A stretch of DNA of 34,921 bases from Prevotella aurantiaca JCM 15754 (GTDB lineage Bacteria; Bacteroidota; Bacteroidia; Bacteroidales; Bacteroidaceae): contig NZ_BAKF01000026.1 of NCBI RefSeq assembly GCF_000614025.1, positions 1-34,921 of the forward strand, given 5' to 3'. Position numbers and translations under genes: made by a program. The notes under the pieces were generated by a model. The model made no database searches and was not told the DNA's origin. It saw only the letters and a program-made list of their open reading frames with translations. The first letter of the stretch is position 1. Every line of letters starts with the position of its first letter. This document shows, in pieces, positions 14,771 to 23,923 of this stretch.

Positions 14771-16087
14771 TTAAAGGAATTGTATAATCAGTGCTGCGAC
14801 TCCAATAGAAACAAATGTTGTTACAAACCCTGGCAATTGGAAACTATGATTGATTACATACTTGCCTACATGCGTTGTTCCTGTACGGTCAAAGTCAAGT
14901 GCAGCTACCTCAGTTGGATAATTTGGCAAGAAGAAATAGCCATTACAAGCTGGGAACATTGCCACCAGCAACATAGGATTGATACCCAATGCTACACCAA
15001 CAGGATAGAGTGTACTTACAGTTGCAGCTTGCGAGAAGAGCATAATACTCATGATAAATAAGGCAACAGCAAACAAGAAAGGTGCACTAGCAACCATTCC
15101 AGAGAGTGCTTGATTAAGATATTCTTCATTACCTGTGTAGAAAGTGCTACCCATCCATGCAATACCGAAGATACCAACAACAGCATTCATTCCTGCTTTA
15201 AATATATTTCCATTTACTGCATCACTTGCTTTTGCTTTACCTACCAGCAAGATTAACGCAGCAACTGACATCATTATCATTTCTATTGTCTGACTCATCG
15301 TTACTCCTTCAGGGCGCAATTTAGGGAAGAAACCAAAGACAACTACTAAAAGAACACCACCAAAGAATGCACAAACAGAATACTTTGCACGTGGGTTAGG
15401 ATGTTCTTCTGCAATTTCAAGATTGCGTGCATCTTCTTCTGGATTGATAATTCCTTCTGCAACTCTACGCTTATATTCAGGGTCATCCTCTAACTCTTTA
15501 CCTACTCGATTTTGTATAAAGGCTGCCACTAGAATAGCTATTAACGATGCAGGTACACAAACAATAAGGATTGTTCCTAACTCTATACCTTTTGCTCCGA
15601 GAATATCTTGGCTAATTAAAGCAGCGGTTGCAGCACTTACAGGACTTCCTGTAATACCTAATGAGGCAGCAATAACGCTCAGACTCATTGGACGTTCAGG
15701 ACGTATTTTGTTTGCTTGCGCAATTTCAGAAATAATAGGTAACAACGAATAAGAGGTATGAGCAGTTCCTGCAACAAGGCAGAACAACCAGCAAGTGAGC
15801 GGACCAAAGTAGGTAATATGCTCGGGGTGTTTCCTCAAAAACTTAGCTGCGACTCCCACTAAGTATTCTAAACCGCCCGAAGCCTGCAATGCTGCAGCTG
15901 CTGTAATAACCGCAACAATAATCATCATTACGTCGATTGGTGCTGAGCCTGGCTTAAGTCCGAAGCCAAATACAAGGGCGAAAACGCCAACCATACCATA
16001 AATTCCTAATCCAATCCCTCCAACTCGTGCGCCGATAAAAATCATAGCTAAGACCACGAGTAATTCTGCAATTACTAAAAATTCCAT
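14771..16087 (-). CDS. dcuB: Anaerobic C4-dicarboxylate exchanger, Dcu family
   Basis: An inner-membrane antiporter that takes up aspartate, fumarate or malate in exchange for succinate during fumarate respiration. The protein has 438 residues with about ten to twelve hydrophobic segments from residue 1 to the C terminus, and a charged cytoplasmic loop near 200-235 (KELEDDPEYKRRVAEG). Family motifs include GGLEYLV near 71, AGTAHTSYSLLPII near 106 and SLGITGSPVSAATAAL near 143. DcuA and DcuB are hard to separate by eye. The symbol reflects the overall likeness, and DcuA remains possible. It is first of the - strand run exchanger-asparaginase-porin, with a good -7 box 33 bp upstream. Confidence 0.9.
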   Translation of the reverse strand: MEFLVIAELLVVLAMIFIGARVGGIGLGIYGMVGVFALVFGFGLKPGSAPIDVMMIIVAVITAAAALQASGGLEYLVGVAAKFLRKHPEHITYFGPLTCWLFCLVAGTAHTSYSLLPIISEIAQANKIRPERPMSLSVIAASLGITGSPVSAATAALISQDILGAKGIELGTILIVCVPASLIAILVAAFIQNRVGKELEDDPEYKRRVAEGIINPEEDARNLEIAEEHPNPRAKYSVCAFFGGVLLVVVFGFFPKLRPEGVTMSQTIEMIMMSVAALILLVGKAKASDAVNGNIFKAGMNAVVGIFGIAWMGSTFYTGNEEYLNQALSGMVASAPFLFAVALFIMSIMLFSQAATVSTLYPVGVALGINPMLLVAMFPACNGYFFLPNYPTEVAALDFDRTGTTHVGKYVINHSFQLPGFVTTFVSIGVAALIIQFL

Positions 16088-16119
16088 CTATTAGTCTTTG
16101 TTTGTTTTGTATATACTCT

Positions 16120-16128
16120 GCAAATGTA
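16120..16128 (-). promoter_or_regulatory. -7 box for the Dcu-asparaginase-porin transcript
   Basis: TACATTTGC (16128 down to 16120) matches TAnnTTTGC and would give a leader of about 25 nt. No convincing -33 TTG is seen. Confidence 0.6.
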
Positions 16129-16384
16129 GCATTTTTTATGCATGAATTGTCCTTCGTAGCTGAAAAACACGTATCTTGTTATTAAACTTTAACGAATCAG
16201 AAAGAATGTGTAATAAACAGAACAACAATCCGTGCAAAACTCAATGATTCAACCATTAACAGGCTACAAGATTCAGAAAAGGAATTTATCTGTAAATCTA
16301 AACTTTACTGTCGTAAAAAAGATGTATTACTTTAATTTTAAAGATAATATTCAATAAAAATGGAATAGATACAAGAAAAATAAC

Positions 16385-16393
16385 TAACTTTGC
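16385..16393 (+). promoter_or_regulatory. -7 box for the bcp gene pair
   Basis: TAACTTTGC matches the consensus and lies 42 bp before the bcp ATG. No clear -33 element is visible. The rest of 16129-16384 shows nothing I can call. Confidence 0.6.
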
Positions 16394-16434
16394 CACAATA
16401 GTAACTCAATCAAACATTTTAAACAATATTAAAT

Positions 16435-16896
16435 ATGGAAATAGGAGATAAAGTTCCTGAACTTTTGGGAACTGACCAAGACGGAAAAGAAATTAAAATA
16501 AGCGATTATAAAGGCAAGAAGATTGTACTTTACTTCTATCCTAAGGACTCTACTCCGGGCTGTACATCACAGGCTTGCAGTCTACGCGATAACTATGAGT
16601 TGATGCAAAAGCGTGGTTATGCTGTGATTGGCGTAAGTGTTCAAGACGAGAAATCGCACAAGAAGTTTATTGAAAAATACAATCTTCCTTTCCCATTGAT
16701 AGCCGATGTAGACAAGAAACTGAACGAAACGTTTGGAGTTTATGGCGAAAAGAAGATGTGTGGACGTACTTATATGGGCACTTATCGCACTACTTTTATT
16801 ATCAATGAAGAGGGTTTGGTAGAAGAAATCTTCACTCCTAAGCAGATTAAAGTGAAGGAACACGCCGAACAAATATTGAAATTAGGAGCTGAATAA
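16435..16896 (+). CDS. bcp: Thioredoxin-dependent thiol peroxidase (Bcp/PrxQ)
   Basis: A cytoplasmic peroxiredoxin that reduces hydrogen peroxide and organic hydroperoxides using thioredoxin. The 153-residue length is normal. The peroxidatic cysteine is C43 in YPKDSTPGCTSQAC, and the resolving cysteine C48 lies five residues later, the PrxQ arrangement. The family motif YGEKKMCGRTYMGTYRTTFII is near residue 102. It is preceded by a good -7 box and followed after 10 bp by the DUF2400 gene, so the two are probably one transcript. Confidence 0.95.
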   Translation: MEIGDKVPELLGTDQDGKEIKISDYKGKKIVLYFYPKDSTPGCTSQACSLRDNYELMQKRGYAVIGVSVQDEKSHKKFIEKYNLPFPLIADVDKKLNETFGVYGEKKMCGRTYMGTYRTTFIINEEGLVEEIFTPKQIKVKEHAEQILKLGAE

Positions 16897-16906
16897 AAGC
16901 ATTATT

Positions 16907-17695
16907 TTGAGTCAGACACAACGAATAGGCAAAGCTACGAAGGATAAACTCGTAGCTTTTGCTGCTTTATATGAGAACGAGAACTTTCTTAATGGTGATC
17001 CATCTTGGTTCATGCACCAAGTTGAAGGCAACCAAAACAAGGAGGTTATGGCTTTCATTGCTGCATGTTTAAGCTACGGCTCGCGCAAAGTATTTATGCC
17101 GCGGATTCAGTATATACTTGATTGTGCAGAAGGCAATCCATACAATTGGATTAGAGAAGAGACCTTTCGTCACGATATTCCCGATGATTCCGCATGTTTT
17201 TATCGCCTATATACCAATCATACCATGCATTTATTCTTCTCAGCACTTGCTGAAATGCTGAACCAATATGGCACAATCAGCAACTACATAAAACATTATG
17301 CATACGATATAAAAGGTGAAACAAACACCAAAATAAAGGCCATTGTTGCTGTAAATGCCCTGTGTACATTCTTTGCAGAACAACAAGTAATGGGCATTGT
17401 GCCGAAGAACGCATCTTCATCGTGTAAGCGTATATGTATGTTCCTACGTTGGCTGGTTCGTAATAACTCTCCCGTTGATTTGGGAATATGGCACGATTTC
17501 ATCGATAAACAGTCGCTTATAATTCCCTTAGATACGCATGTGTTGCAGCAAGCAACTCACTTGAAGTTGTTAAATACCTCGTCTGCTACCATGAGTGTGG
17601 CCCGACGATTATCGGATTCCTTACTAAAAGTCTTTCCTGACGACCCTTTGAAAGGTGATTTTGCACTATTTGGCTACGGCATAAATTCGCAATAA
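16907..17695 (+). CDS. TIGR02757/DUF2400 family protein
   Basis: A 262-residue conserved protein typical of Bacteroidota, with no established function that I can name. The chosen start is TTG at 16907, 10 bp after bcp. There is no in-frame ATG until deep in the conserved part (FMHQVEG, near residue 36), so a rare start codon is likely. Recognisable segments are the N-terminal ENFLNGDPSWFMHQ, AFIAACLSYGSRKVFMPRI, SSSCKRICMFLRWLVRNNSPVDLGIW and the C-terminal DPLKGDFALFGYG. The MFLRWLVR and PLDTHV parts recall helix-hairpin-helix DNA glycosylase-like folds. That link is only a suggestion. Confidence 0.85.
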   Translation: MSQTQRIGKATKDKLVAFAALYENENFLNGDPSWFMHQVEGNQNKEVMAFIAACLSYGSRKVFMPRIQYILDCAEGNPYNWIREETFRHDIPDDSACFYRLYTNHTMHLFFSALAEMLNQYGTISNYIKHYAYDIKGETNTKIKAIVAVNALCTFFAEQQVMGIVPKNASSSCKRICMFLRWLVRNNSPVDLGIWHDFIDKQSLIIPLDTHVLQQATHLKLLNTSSATMSVARRLSDSLLKVFPDDPLKGDFALFGYGINSQ

Positions 17696-17746
17696 TATTA
17701 CGCTATCACCTGTTTGTTTTGTCAAATATTATTCTAACAGAAAGCA

Positions 17747-17908
17747 ATAATATCTGTACGACATTGTAAAAGCGCCTGTTTTGCGTTACAAAACAGGCGC
17801 TTTTATCGTGCAATATAGGCTCTTTTACATCACAAAACAATGGGTATTGTAACACGTTAGCTTATAGAATGTTATACCACACTTAACTATTTGAAAAATA
17901 TTTACAAC
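17747..17908. repeat. Intergenic repeat element, copy 1
   Basis: About 160 bp that align without gaps to 26659-26820. The core is a 17-bp perfect hairpin (17767-17783 with 17789-17805, loop CGTTA) containing GCGCCTGTTTTG. Two 22-nt units and the shared string AAAACAATGGGTATT follow. It lies about 50 bp past the DUF2400 stop in a convergent gap. The hairpin with its following TTTT may also terminate the upstream + strand transcript. The remainder of 17696-18083 holds only the M23 gene terminator. Confidence 0.8.
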
Positions 17909-18011
17909 ATTTTTATCATATTACTATCTCTATAAGAGGTTCTGAAAAAGGAATGAAGTAACAGTCAAAAAGGTTGAGATATTCAAAAAGATAGATACTA
18001 ATTAGGAACAA

Positions 18012-18046
18012 CAAAAAGAGCTGAACTCCGTAATAGAGTTCAGCTC
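18012..18046 (-). terminator. Terminator of the M23/LysM gene
   Basis: GAGCTGAACTC (18018-18028) and GAGTTCAGCTC (18036-18046) pair perfectly with a 7-nt loop. The A run at 18013-18017 gives a T tract on the - strand. The gene's stop lies 38 bp upstream. Confidence 0.85.
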
Positions 18047-18083
18047 TCATGTATCTTATAGCTTTTTCTTTGTTAGAAAGTGC

Positions 18084-19085
18084 TTAGCTGTATCTTAAAA
18101 TCTGGCCTGGAACGAGCTTCGTATATACTCCCAAGTGGTTCAGTTTACACAATTGCTCTTTATTAATGCCATGCTGACGTGCAATAGATTCGAGCGTTTC
18201 GCCTTCTGCAACCTTGTGGTAGAGAATCTGACTATTGCTTTGCTGCTGTGCAGTTGGCTTGTTACGATTAGAATAATCAGTATTAACAGAACTGCTATTA
18301 TTGAACGTTGTAGTGCTACGTCCGACGCCTTGAATGTTCTCACGTGAGTATCCTGGACTTGCAGCAGTACCACGTAGTGCGGTCGCACGTGCTGATTCGC
18401 TATCTAACGTTTGTCTGCGGAAGACATAAAAGTCGCCCGTTACGTCTTGATTTGGGAAGTCGAAGAGTAGCGCTGGGTTAATTGCTATACCTGCTAAACG
18501 TGTCTCAAAGTGAAGGTGAGAACCTGTAGAGCGTCCTGTATTACCACCAAGTGCGATAGGCTCGCCTGCTCTTACCGTTTGATTAGCGTAAACAATTTGC
18601 TTAGAAAGGTGTCCGTAATAGGTTTCTAAACCATTATTATGGCGTATAATAACGTACTTTCCATATCCTCTTGCATCGTATCCTACGATACGAACTTTAC
18701 CAGAGAAGGCTGCACGTATGGTATCTCCAATATATACTTTAATATCAAGACCTTTGTGTGCACGTCCCCAACGGCGGCCATAGTTACTTGTAACAACTCG
18801 GCTTGGTGTAGGCATATGGAAGCCACGCAAGTCTATTTTATATACATCAGGTAGGTATCCTTGTGCATGAGTCTTTGAATTACTCCAGTCACTATATAGC
18901 ATTGAAGATGGACTTTCAAACTCTTCTGCCTCTTGAAGACGATTAATGACCATTGTATCTAAGGATTTTGCACGTCTATCTACAGGCGATTGGCGTGCTA
19001 TCAAGTCTTGCGCGCAAACTGGAGTTGCTACAAAACCTATCAAAGCCGATAAACCTAATGTTCTAATTATTTTCTTTAAAGTCAT
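18084..19085 (-). CDS. M23 family metallopeptidase with C-terminal LysM domain
   Basis: A periplasmic peptidoglycan endopeptidase or regulator of the lysostaphin/NlpD type. A signal peptide (residues 1-25, ending TPVCAQ) precedes a short helical stretch, the M23 domain (about 88-212) and a LysM domain (about 289-333, YHKVAEGETLESIARQHGI). The zinc ligands H110 and D114 (HKGLD), H159 (YYGHL) and the HLH motif (H190, H192) are all present, so the domain is probably active. A linker rich in S/T/N joins the domains. It probably binds peptidoglycan and cleaves cross-links during growth or division. It is monocistronic: its own -7 box lies upstream and a terminator downstream. Confidence 0.92.
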   Translation of the reverse strand: MTLKKIIRTLGLSALIGFVATPVCAQDLIARQSPVDRRAKSLDTMVINRLQEAEEFESPSSMLYSDWSNSKTHAQGYLPDVYKIDLRGFHMPTPSRVVTSNYGRRWGRAHKGLDIKVYIGDTIRAAFSGKVRIVGYDARGYGKYVIIRHNNGLETYYGHLSKQIVYANQTVRAGEPIALGGNTGRSTGSHLHFETRLAGIAINPALLFDFPNQDVTGDFYVFRRQTLDSESARATALRGTAASPGYSRENIQGVGRSTTTFNNSSSVNTDYSNRNKPTAQQQSNSQILYHKVAEGETLESIARQHGINKEQLCKLNHLGVYTKLVPGQILRYS

Positions 19086-19203
19086 TTATTCTCTAATTTC
19101 AGTTTACGAATACAAATCAAATTGGATAAATACTGCGTATCCAATATGTTGTTCTTACGTAGTTGAACAATACAAAAGACCAACTAAATACTTTAAGAAC
19201 GTT

Positions 19204-19212
19204 GCAAAGATA
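19204..19212 (-). promoter_or_regulatory. -7 box for the M23/LysM gene
   Basis: TATCTTTGC (19212 down to 19204) matches TAnnTTTGC, giving a leader of about 110 nt. I found no convincing terminator for recG in the gap 19213-19352. Confidence 0.55.
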
Positions 19213-19352
19213 AGTAATTTCTTCTAAAGTCTTCCCTTTCTTAACAGTTTTTATTGTATCTAAAAACCAGCTCGTTGCTTTTGTTATATATTTGTATATT
19301 TACGTTTTATCCCCCTGTTTTAGGAGTTTGAAGTACTTTTTATAAGAGGCAA

Positions 19353-21449
19353 TCATGAAATAGCCGCCCAGTTAATATTAGCATTTCTTAACTCTTTTAG
19401 CCTATTCCATAGTATGCTATATTCACTTTTTGAACAAGTTGGATCGTTGTCTATTATCTTCTTTGCCTCATCACGAGCAAGTTGTACCAATTGTCCATCG
19501 CGAGCAATGTCTGCAATCTTCAAATCGAAGGCGATTCCACTCTGCTGCGTTCCTTCAAGGTCGCCAGGTCCACGGAGCTTCAAATCAGCTTCAGCAATCT
19601 CGAAACCATCGTTCGTATCACACATTATGTCGATGCGTTTTCGTGTTTCAGTGGATAGTTTTTGACTCGTCACCAATATACAATAGCTTTGTTCAGCACC
19701 TCGTCCTACCCTACCACGCAACTGATGGAGCTGCGATAAGCCGAAGCGTTGCGCATCTAAGATAACCATTACACTTGCATTCGGAACGTTTACACCTACT
19801 TCTATTACAGTAGTAGCTACGAGAATCTGCGTCTTTCCTTCCACAAAGAGTTTCATTTCGGCTTCTTTTTCCTTGTCTTTCATCTTACCATGAATCTTGC
19901 TCATCTTATATTCGGGGAACACTTCCTTTAGAGTTTCATAACCACTTTCAAGGTTTTTGAGGTCTATCTTCTCACTTTCCTTTATCAATGGGAATACAAT
20001 GTAAATCTGCCTGCCTAAATTTATCTGTTTACGAATACCGTCGTAAAGACTCGTTGTCTGCGTGTCGAATTTGTGAATCGTTTCAATTGGCTTTCGTCCA
20101 GGGGGCAGTTCGTCAATCACACTTACATCTAAATCGCCGTAAATGGTCATTGCCAATGTGCGCGGAATAGGTGTTGCAGTCATTACAAGAATGTGTGGCG
20201 GATTCTCGTTTTTGCTCCATAGCTTTGCACGTTGCTCTACTCCAAAGCGGTGTTGCTCATCAATAACAGCCAAGCCAAGATTATTAAACTGTACCTTATC
20301 TTCTATAATTGCATGTGTTCCGACAGCAATATGAATGGAGCCATCAATAAGTCCGTCCATAACTTCCTGACGTTTCTTTCCTTTTACAATACCTGTAAGC
20401 AGCTCTATGCGTATATTCATGCCTTGCAAAAAGTCTTTTAATGTTTGCAAATGTTGCTCGGCAAGGATTTCGGTAGGTGCCATTAAACACGCTTGAAAGC
20501 CATTATCAACAGCAATAAGCATAGACATAAGTGCGACAAGGGTCTTTCCTGAACCTACATCACCCTGTAAAAGACGATTCATTTGCTGTCCACTCCCCAT
20601 ATCACCACGTATTTCTTTCATTACCCTCTTTTGCGCATTGGTAAGTTCAAAAGGCAGGTTGTGAGAATAAAACCAATTGAATTGCGTACCAACCGTCGTA
20701 AAGTTGTAGCCTCGATACTTCCGTCTGTGGTCGCTAGCATACCTTAATATATTAAGCTGAACATAGAAAAGCTCTTCAAATTTCAAGCGAACCTGCGCTC
20801 GTTGTGTATCATCTACCGACTTAGGATAGTGAATTTTGCGCATCGCATCGTTGCGTGAGATGAGATGTAACCGTTGTGTTATGAAGTCTGGAAGTGTTTC
20901 CGGCAATGGCGTAGCCAATTTCTCAATAAGCGTTTTTGTAAGTTTCTCAATGGCATGCGATGTCATTCCCGCCTTCTTCATCTTTTCAGTGGTCGTGTAA
21001 AAAGGCTGCATGCCCATGTTATTGAGTTGCAACTCTGAAGCATCGTCTATATCTGGATGCGTGAACTGAAAGCGTTGATTATATAAGGTAGGCTTTCCAA
21101 AGACCACATATTCTTTCCCTATAAAGTAGTTTTTGTAGATATACTGAGTTCCATTGAACCAAACGAGGTCACAAACTCCATGTCCATCTGTAAAATGAGC
21201 AACGATACGTTTCTTCCGTCGCCCCATATCAAACTCTTCAAAGCTAAGAATTTGTCCTTTAATTTGCACAAATGGCATATCTGGAACAAGCTCCGATATG
21301 TGGTAAACCTTTGTCCTGTCTACATACTTATAAGGAAAATACTCCAACAAATCACGGTATGTACAGACACCGAGTTCCTTTTTTAGGATCTCTCTGCGAC
21401 GCGGCCCAACCCCCGTAAGGTACATTATGTCTTGTTGAAGTATATCCAT
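19353..21449 (-). CDS. recG: ATP-dependent DNA helicase RecG
   Basis: A cytoplasmic superfamily 2 helicase that remodels stalled replication forks and migrates branched DNA. The 698-residue length is normal. The N-terminal wedge/OB region (about 1-230) begins with TGVGPRRREILKKELGV. Helicase motifs follow: Walker A GDVGSGKT (296-303), DEQH box (VIDEQHRFG, near 395), motif III MTATPIPRTLAM and motif VI QLRGRVGRG. It begins 21 bp after ispD and so is the last gene of the DJ-1-like/ispD/recG operon. Confidence 0.97.
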   Translation of the reverse strand: MDILQQDIMYLTGVGPRRREILKKELGVCTYRDLLEYFPYKYVDRTKVYHISELVPDMPFVQIKGQILSFEEFDMGRRKKRIVAHFTDGHGVCDLVWFNGTQYIYKNYFIGKEYVVFGKPTLYNQRFQFTHPDIDDASELQLNNMGMQPFYTTTEKMKKAGMTSHAIEKLTKTLIEKLATPLPETLPDFITQRLHLISRNDAMRKIHYPKSVDDTQRAQVRLKFEELFYVQLNILRYASDHRRKYRGYNFTTVGTQFNWFYSHNLPFELTNAQKRVMKEIRGDMGSGQQMNRLLQGDVGSGKTLVALMSMLIAVDNGFQACLMAPTEILAEQHLQTLKDFLQGMNIRIELLTGIVKGKKRQEVMDGLIDGSIHIAVGTHAIIEDKVQFNNLGLAVIDEQHRFGVEQRAKLWSKNENPPHILVMTATPIPRTLAMTIYGDLDVSVIDELPPGRKPIETIHKFDTQTTSLYDGIRKQINLGRQIYIVFPLIKESEKIDLKNLESGYETLKEVFPEYKMSKIHGKMKDKEKEAEMKLFVEGKTQILVATTVIEVGVNVPNASVMVILDAQRFGLSQLHQLRGRVGRGAEQSYCILVTSQKLSTETRKRIDIMCDTNDGFEIAEADLKLRGPGDLEGTQQSGIAFDLKIADIARDGQLVQLARDEAKKIIDNDPTCSKSEYSILWNRLKELRNANINWAAIS

Positions 21450-21470
21450 TAAAATCTTTTATCCTTGAGT

Positions 21471-22145
21471 TTACTTCTCATTTACAAGTATTTCAGCCAA
21501 CTTCAAGTCTAATGGCGTTGTTATTTTAATATTCTCTCGATTGCCTTCTACTAATGAAATCTTGCATCCAAACTGCTCCATTACAGTGGCATCGTCCGTG
21601 AACGATTCTTGATAAGGCTGTGCAAATGCCATCTTAACCATCGCTATATTAAACACCTGTGGCGTTTGTACGCTGCAATAGTTAGCCCGTTGAACGCTTT
21701 TTGTATTGCCGTTCTTTTCCATTTCGCGCAAACTATCCGTTATAGGTATCACTGGTGCAGCAGCACATGTACGCTGTGCTTCATCGTAACAGCGCTTAAT
21801 AGTATCCACCGATACGAAAGGACGAACTCCATCGTGGAACCCAACAAGACCATCATCGCCTTCTGGGATTAGCGACAAACCATTTTTAGACGATTCAAAA
21901 CGTGTTTCTCCACCATCAGCTATCTGATGTTCAATGTTAAAACTATGCTTTTGACATAGCTCCAGCCACGTTCCTTGTTGATCTTTGGGTAGTACAAGGA
22001 TTATTTTAATATCCTCATCGTACTCGCAAAAACGCTCAATAGTATGCATTAACACTGGCTTCCCACCTATTGGCAGAAACTGTTTGGGCAGTTCGCTTCC
22101 CATTCTCAATCCCTTTCCGCCTGCTACTATGATGATATAATTCAT
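21471..22145 (-). CDS. ispD: 2-C-methyl-D-erythritol 4-phosphate cytidylyltransferase
   Basis: The third step of the non-mevalonate (MEP) isoprenoid pathway, transferring CMP from CTP to methylerythritol phosphate in the cytoplasm. The protein has 224 residues. The nucleotide-binding loop AGGKGLRMG (8-16) and PKQFLPIGGKPVL follow the N terminus. HDGVRPF near 104 and the C-terminal FTDDATVMEQFG and IKITTPLDL are all IspD hallmarks. It lies between the DJ-1-like gene (25 bp) and recG (21 bp), so the three are probably cotranscribed. Confidence 0.96.
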   Translation of the reverse strand: MNYIIIVAGGKGLRMGSELPKQFLPIGGKPVLMHTIERFCEYDEDIKIILVLPKDQQGTWLELCQKHSFNIEHQIADGGETRFESSKNGLSLIPEGDDGLVGFHDGVRPFVSVDTIKRCYDEAQRTCAAAPVIPITDSLREMEKNGNTKSVQRANYCSVQTPQVFNIAMVKMAFAQPYQESFTDDATVMEQFGCKISLVEGNRENIKITTPLDLKLAEILVNEK

Positions 22146-22170
22146 GGTCTGATGGTATTTTGTGAGTTGT

Positions 22171-22740
22171 TTAATGAAGCTTTATAAGTTCTGAAATCAA
22201 CATTCCGTCCTTCACTTCCTGTGCAGTTTCTGCAGAAGTGAGTTGCTCTAATATAGCAAATCCATAGATAAATGCAGCTGCAGGTCCCTTTCCTGTAGTA
22301 ATATTGCCATCTATTGTGCACAATTCACCTGTATGTTCAGCACCAGTCAGTCGCTTTTCAAAACCAGGATAACAAGTAGCGCGTTTCTCTTTTAGCACAC
22401 CTACAGATCCCAAAACCATTGGAGCAGCACAAATAGCACCCAGTCGTTTGCCTTTTCCATTATGTTCAACAAGTAACTTTCGTAAACCTTCATGTAGGTT
22501 TAGATTAGCTGCACCAGGCATTCCACCAGGCAACATCAGTATATCCGCATCTGAAAAATCATCGATTTCATCGAATAAAAGGTCAGCTTTTACGATTATT
22601 CCATTTGCTGATTCCACCATCAAACTGTCAGAGATACTCACTATTTTCACTTCAACGCCTCCTCTACGGAGAATATCTACAGGTGCTAAAGCTTCTATAT
22701 CTTCAAAGCCATTAGCAAGAAATTCATATGCTTTTGCCAT
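22171..22740 (-). CDS. DJ-1/PfpI family protein (YajL/ThiJ-like)
   Basis: The 189 residues form a single DJ-1-type flavodoxin-like fold. The conserved glutamate E16 (GFEDIEA) and nucleophile cysteine C104 (GAICAAP) match human DJ-1 E18 and C106. The PGGMPGA loop and C-terminal TGKGPAAAFIYGFAIL are typical. Relatives act in protection against oxidative or glyoxal stress. The exact reaction is disputed in the family and cannot be read here. It is the first gene of the operon with ispD and recG. Older annotation as a thiamine enzyme (ThiJ) should not be trusted. Confidence 0.93.
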   Translation of the reverse strand: MAKAYEFLANGFEDIEALAPVDILRRGGVEVKIVSISDSLMVESANGIIVKADLLFDEIDDFSDADILMLPGGMPGAANLNLHEGLRKLLVEHNGKGKRLGAICAAPMVLGSVGVLKEKRATCYPGFEKRLTGAEHTGELCTIDGNITTGKGPAAAFIYGFAILEQLTSAETAQEVKDGMLISELIKLH

Positions 22741-22781
22741 ATATTTTTCGTCTAAATCTTTAACATTCCAACTTATTTAGT

Positions 22782-22790
22782 TATTTTTGC
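22782..22790 (+). promoter_or_regulatory. Tentative -7 box for the nadK operon
   Basis: TATTTTTGC matches TAnnTTTGC but lies 187 bp before the nadK start and lacks a -33 TTG. Confidence 0.25.
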
Positions 22791-22874
22791 AAGAGAAAAC
22801 GTTACTTTAAACCTTTTTGGCACAACAACCATAAAGATGTTTAACAATACGTTTCGCTGCTTAAATACGCAAAT

Positions 22875-22883
22875 GCAAATATA
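22875..22883 (-). promoter_or_regulatory. -7 box for the DJ-1-like/ispD/recG operon
   Basis: TATATTTGC (22883 down to 22875) matches the consensus and lies 135 bp upstream of the first gene. No TTG -33 element is visible. Confidence 0.45.
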
Positions 22884-22976
22884 CAATAATATTCATGAAA
22901 TGGCGAAAAAGTAGCAGAGAAAAGATTTATAATGGGCAGCATTTAATGGCTGGAACATATTTAAAATAAGATTTCT

Positions 22977-23864
22977 ATGGCAGAAAAGAAACTTAGTTTC
23001 GCCATTTTTGGCAATGAAAGGCAAGCATTTGAAACCACCCATCTACGGGAAGTGTTTGACTATCTTACCCTATGCGAAGCTCAAATCTTTGTGGAAGAGA
23101 ACTTTTATGCCAACCTATGTAAAGCTTTAAACAACGAAATTAAAGTTTCGAACATATTCAAAGGCGACGACTTTGATACTGATTATGCCATCTCTTTAGG
23201 CGGTGATGGAACGTTTTTAAGGGCTGCCAGTAAGGTAGGAGCAAAGAAAATCCCCATCATTGGTGTAAATATGGGACGCTTAGGCTTTCTTGCCAATGTG
23301 CTGCCGAATGAGTTTAGAGAGACATTAGACGATATTTACAATGGCAATTTCGACATTGACGAACGTTCAGTCATCAAACTTGAGTCGGAAAACGAAGCGA
23401 TAGGAACCTCTCCTTATGCCTTAAACGACATATCAATACTAAAGCGCGACAACGCTTCTATGATTACATTACATGCTAGTATAGATGGAGAATACTTGGT
23501 AACGTACCAAGCTGACGGCTTAATAGTAAGCACTCCAACAGGATCCACGGCTTATTCTCTATCGAATGGCGGACCTATCATTGTGCCACGAGGAGGCATT
23601 TTGTGCCTCACACCCGTTGCTCCGCATAGCTTAAATCTCCGTCCTATTGTGTTTAGCGACGACGTTGTGATACATTTAGAGGTGGAAAGCCGTAGCCATA
23701 ACTACCTTGTTGCCATTGACGGACGTTCTGTAAAGTTAAAAGAAGGTACAACACTGACTATTCGGAAAGCACCTTTCGTAACTCGAATAGTTAAGCGTCG
23801 CTGCCATAGTTACTTCTCTACGCTACGCACAAAGCTTATGTGGGGCGCTGATTTACGGAAATAA
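22977..23864 (+). CDS. nadK: NAD kinase
   Basis: It phosphorylates NAD to NADP in the cytoplasm. The 295-residue length is normal. The diagnostic GGDGT is at 75-79 (YAISLGGDGTFLRA). It is followed by the conserved IIGVNMGRLGFLANV, SPYALNDISI, ADGLIVSTPTGSTAYSLSNGGPI and TPVAPHSLNLRPIV segments, so all the substrate-binding elements are present. It is the first gene of a + strand run, with 59 bp to the ABC exporter. Confidence 0.97.
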   Translation: MAEKKLSFAIFGNERQAFETTHLREVFDYLTLCEAQIFVEENFYANLCKALNNEIKVSNIFKGDDFDTDYAISLGGDGTFLRAASKVGAKKIPIIGVNMGRLGFLANVLPNEFRETLDDIYNGNFDIDERSVIKLESENEAIGTSPYALNDISILKRDNASMITLHASIDGEYLVTYQADGLIVSTPTGSTAYSLSNGGPIIVPRGGILCLTPVAPHSLNLRPIVFSDDVVIHLEVESRSHNYLVAIDGRSVKLKEGTTLTIRKAPFVTRIVKRRCHSYFSTLRTKLMWGADLRK

Positions 23865-23923
23865 AAAGATAACAACAGTACTGAACAACAGACGAAGCAG
23901 AGGCGATATTAGCTAAATAACAA

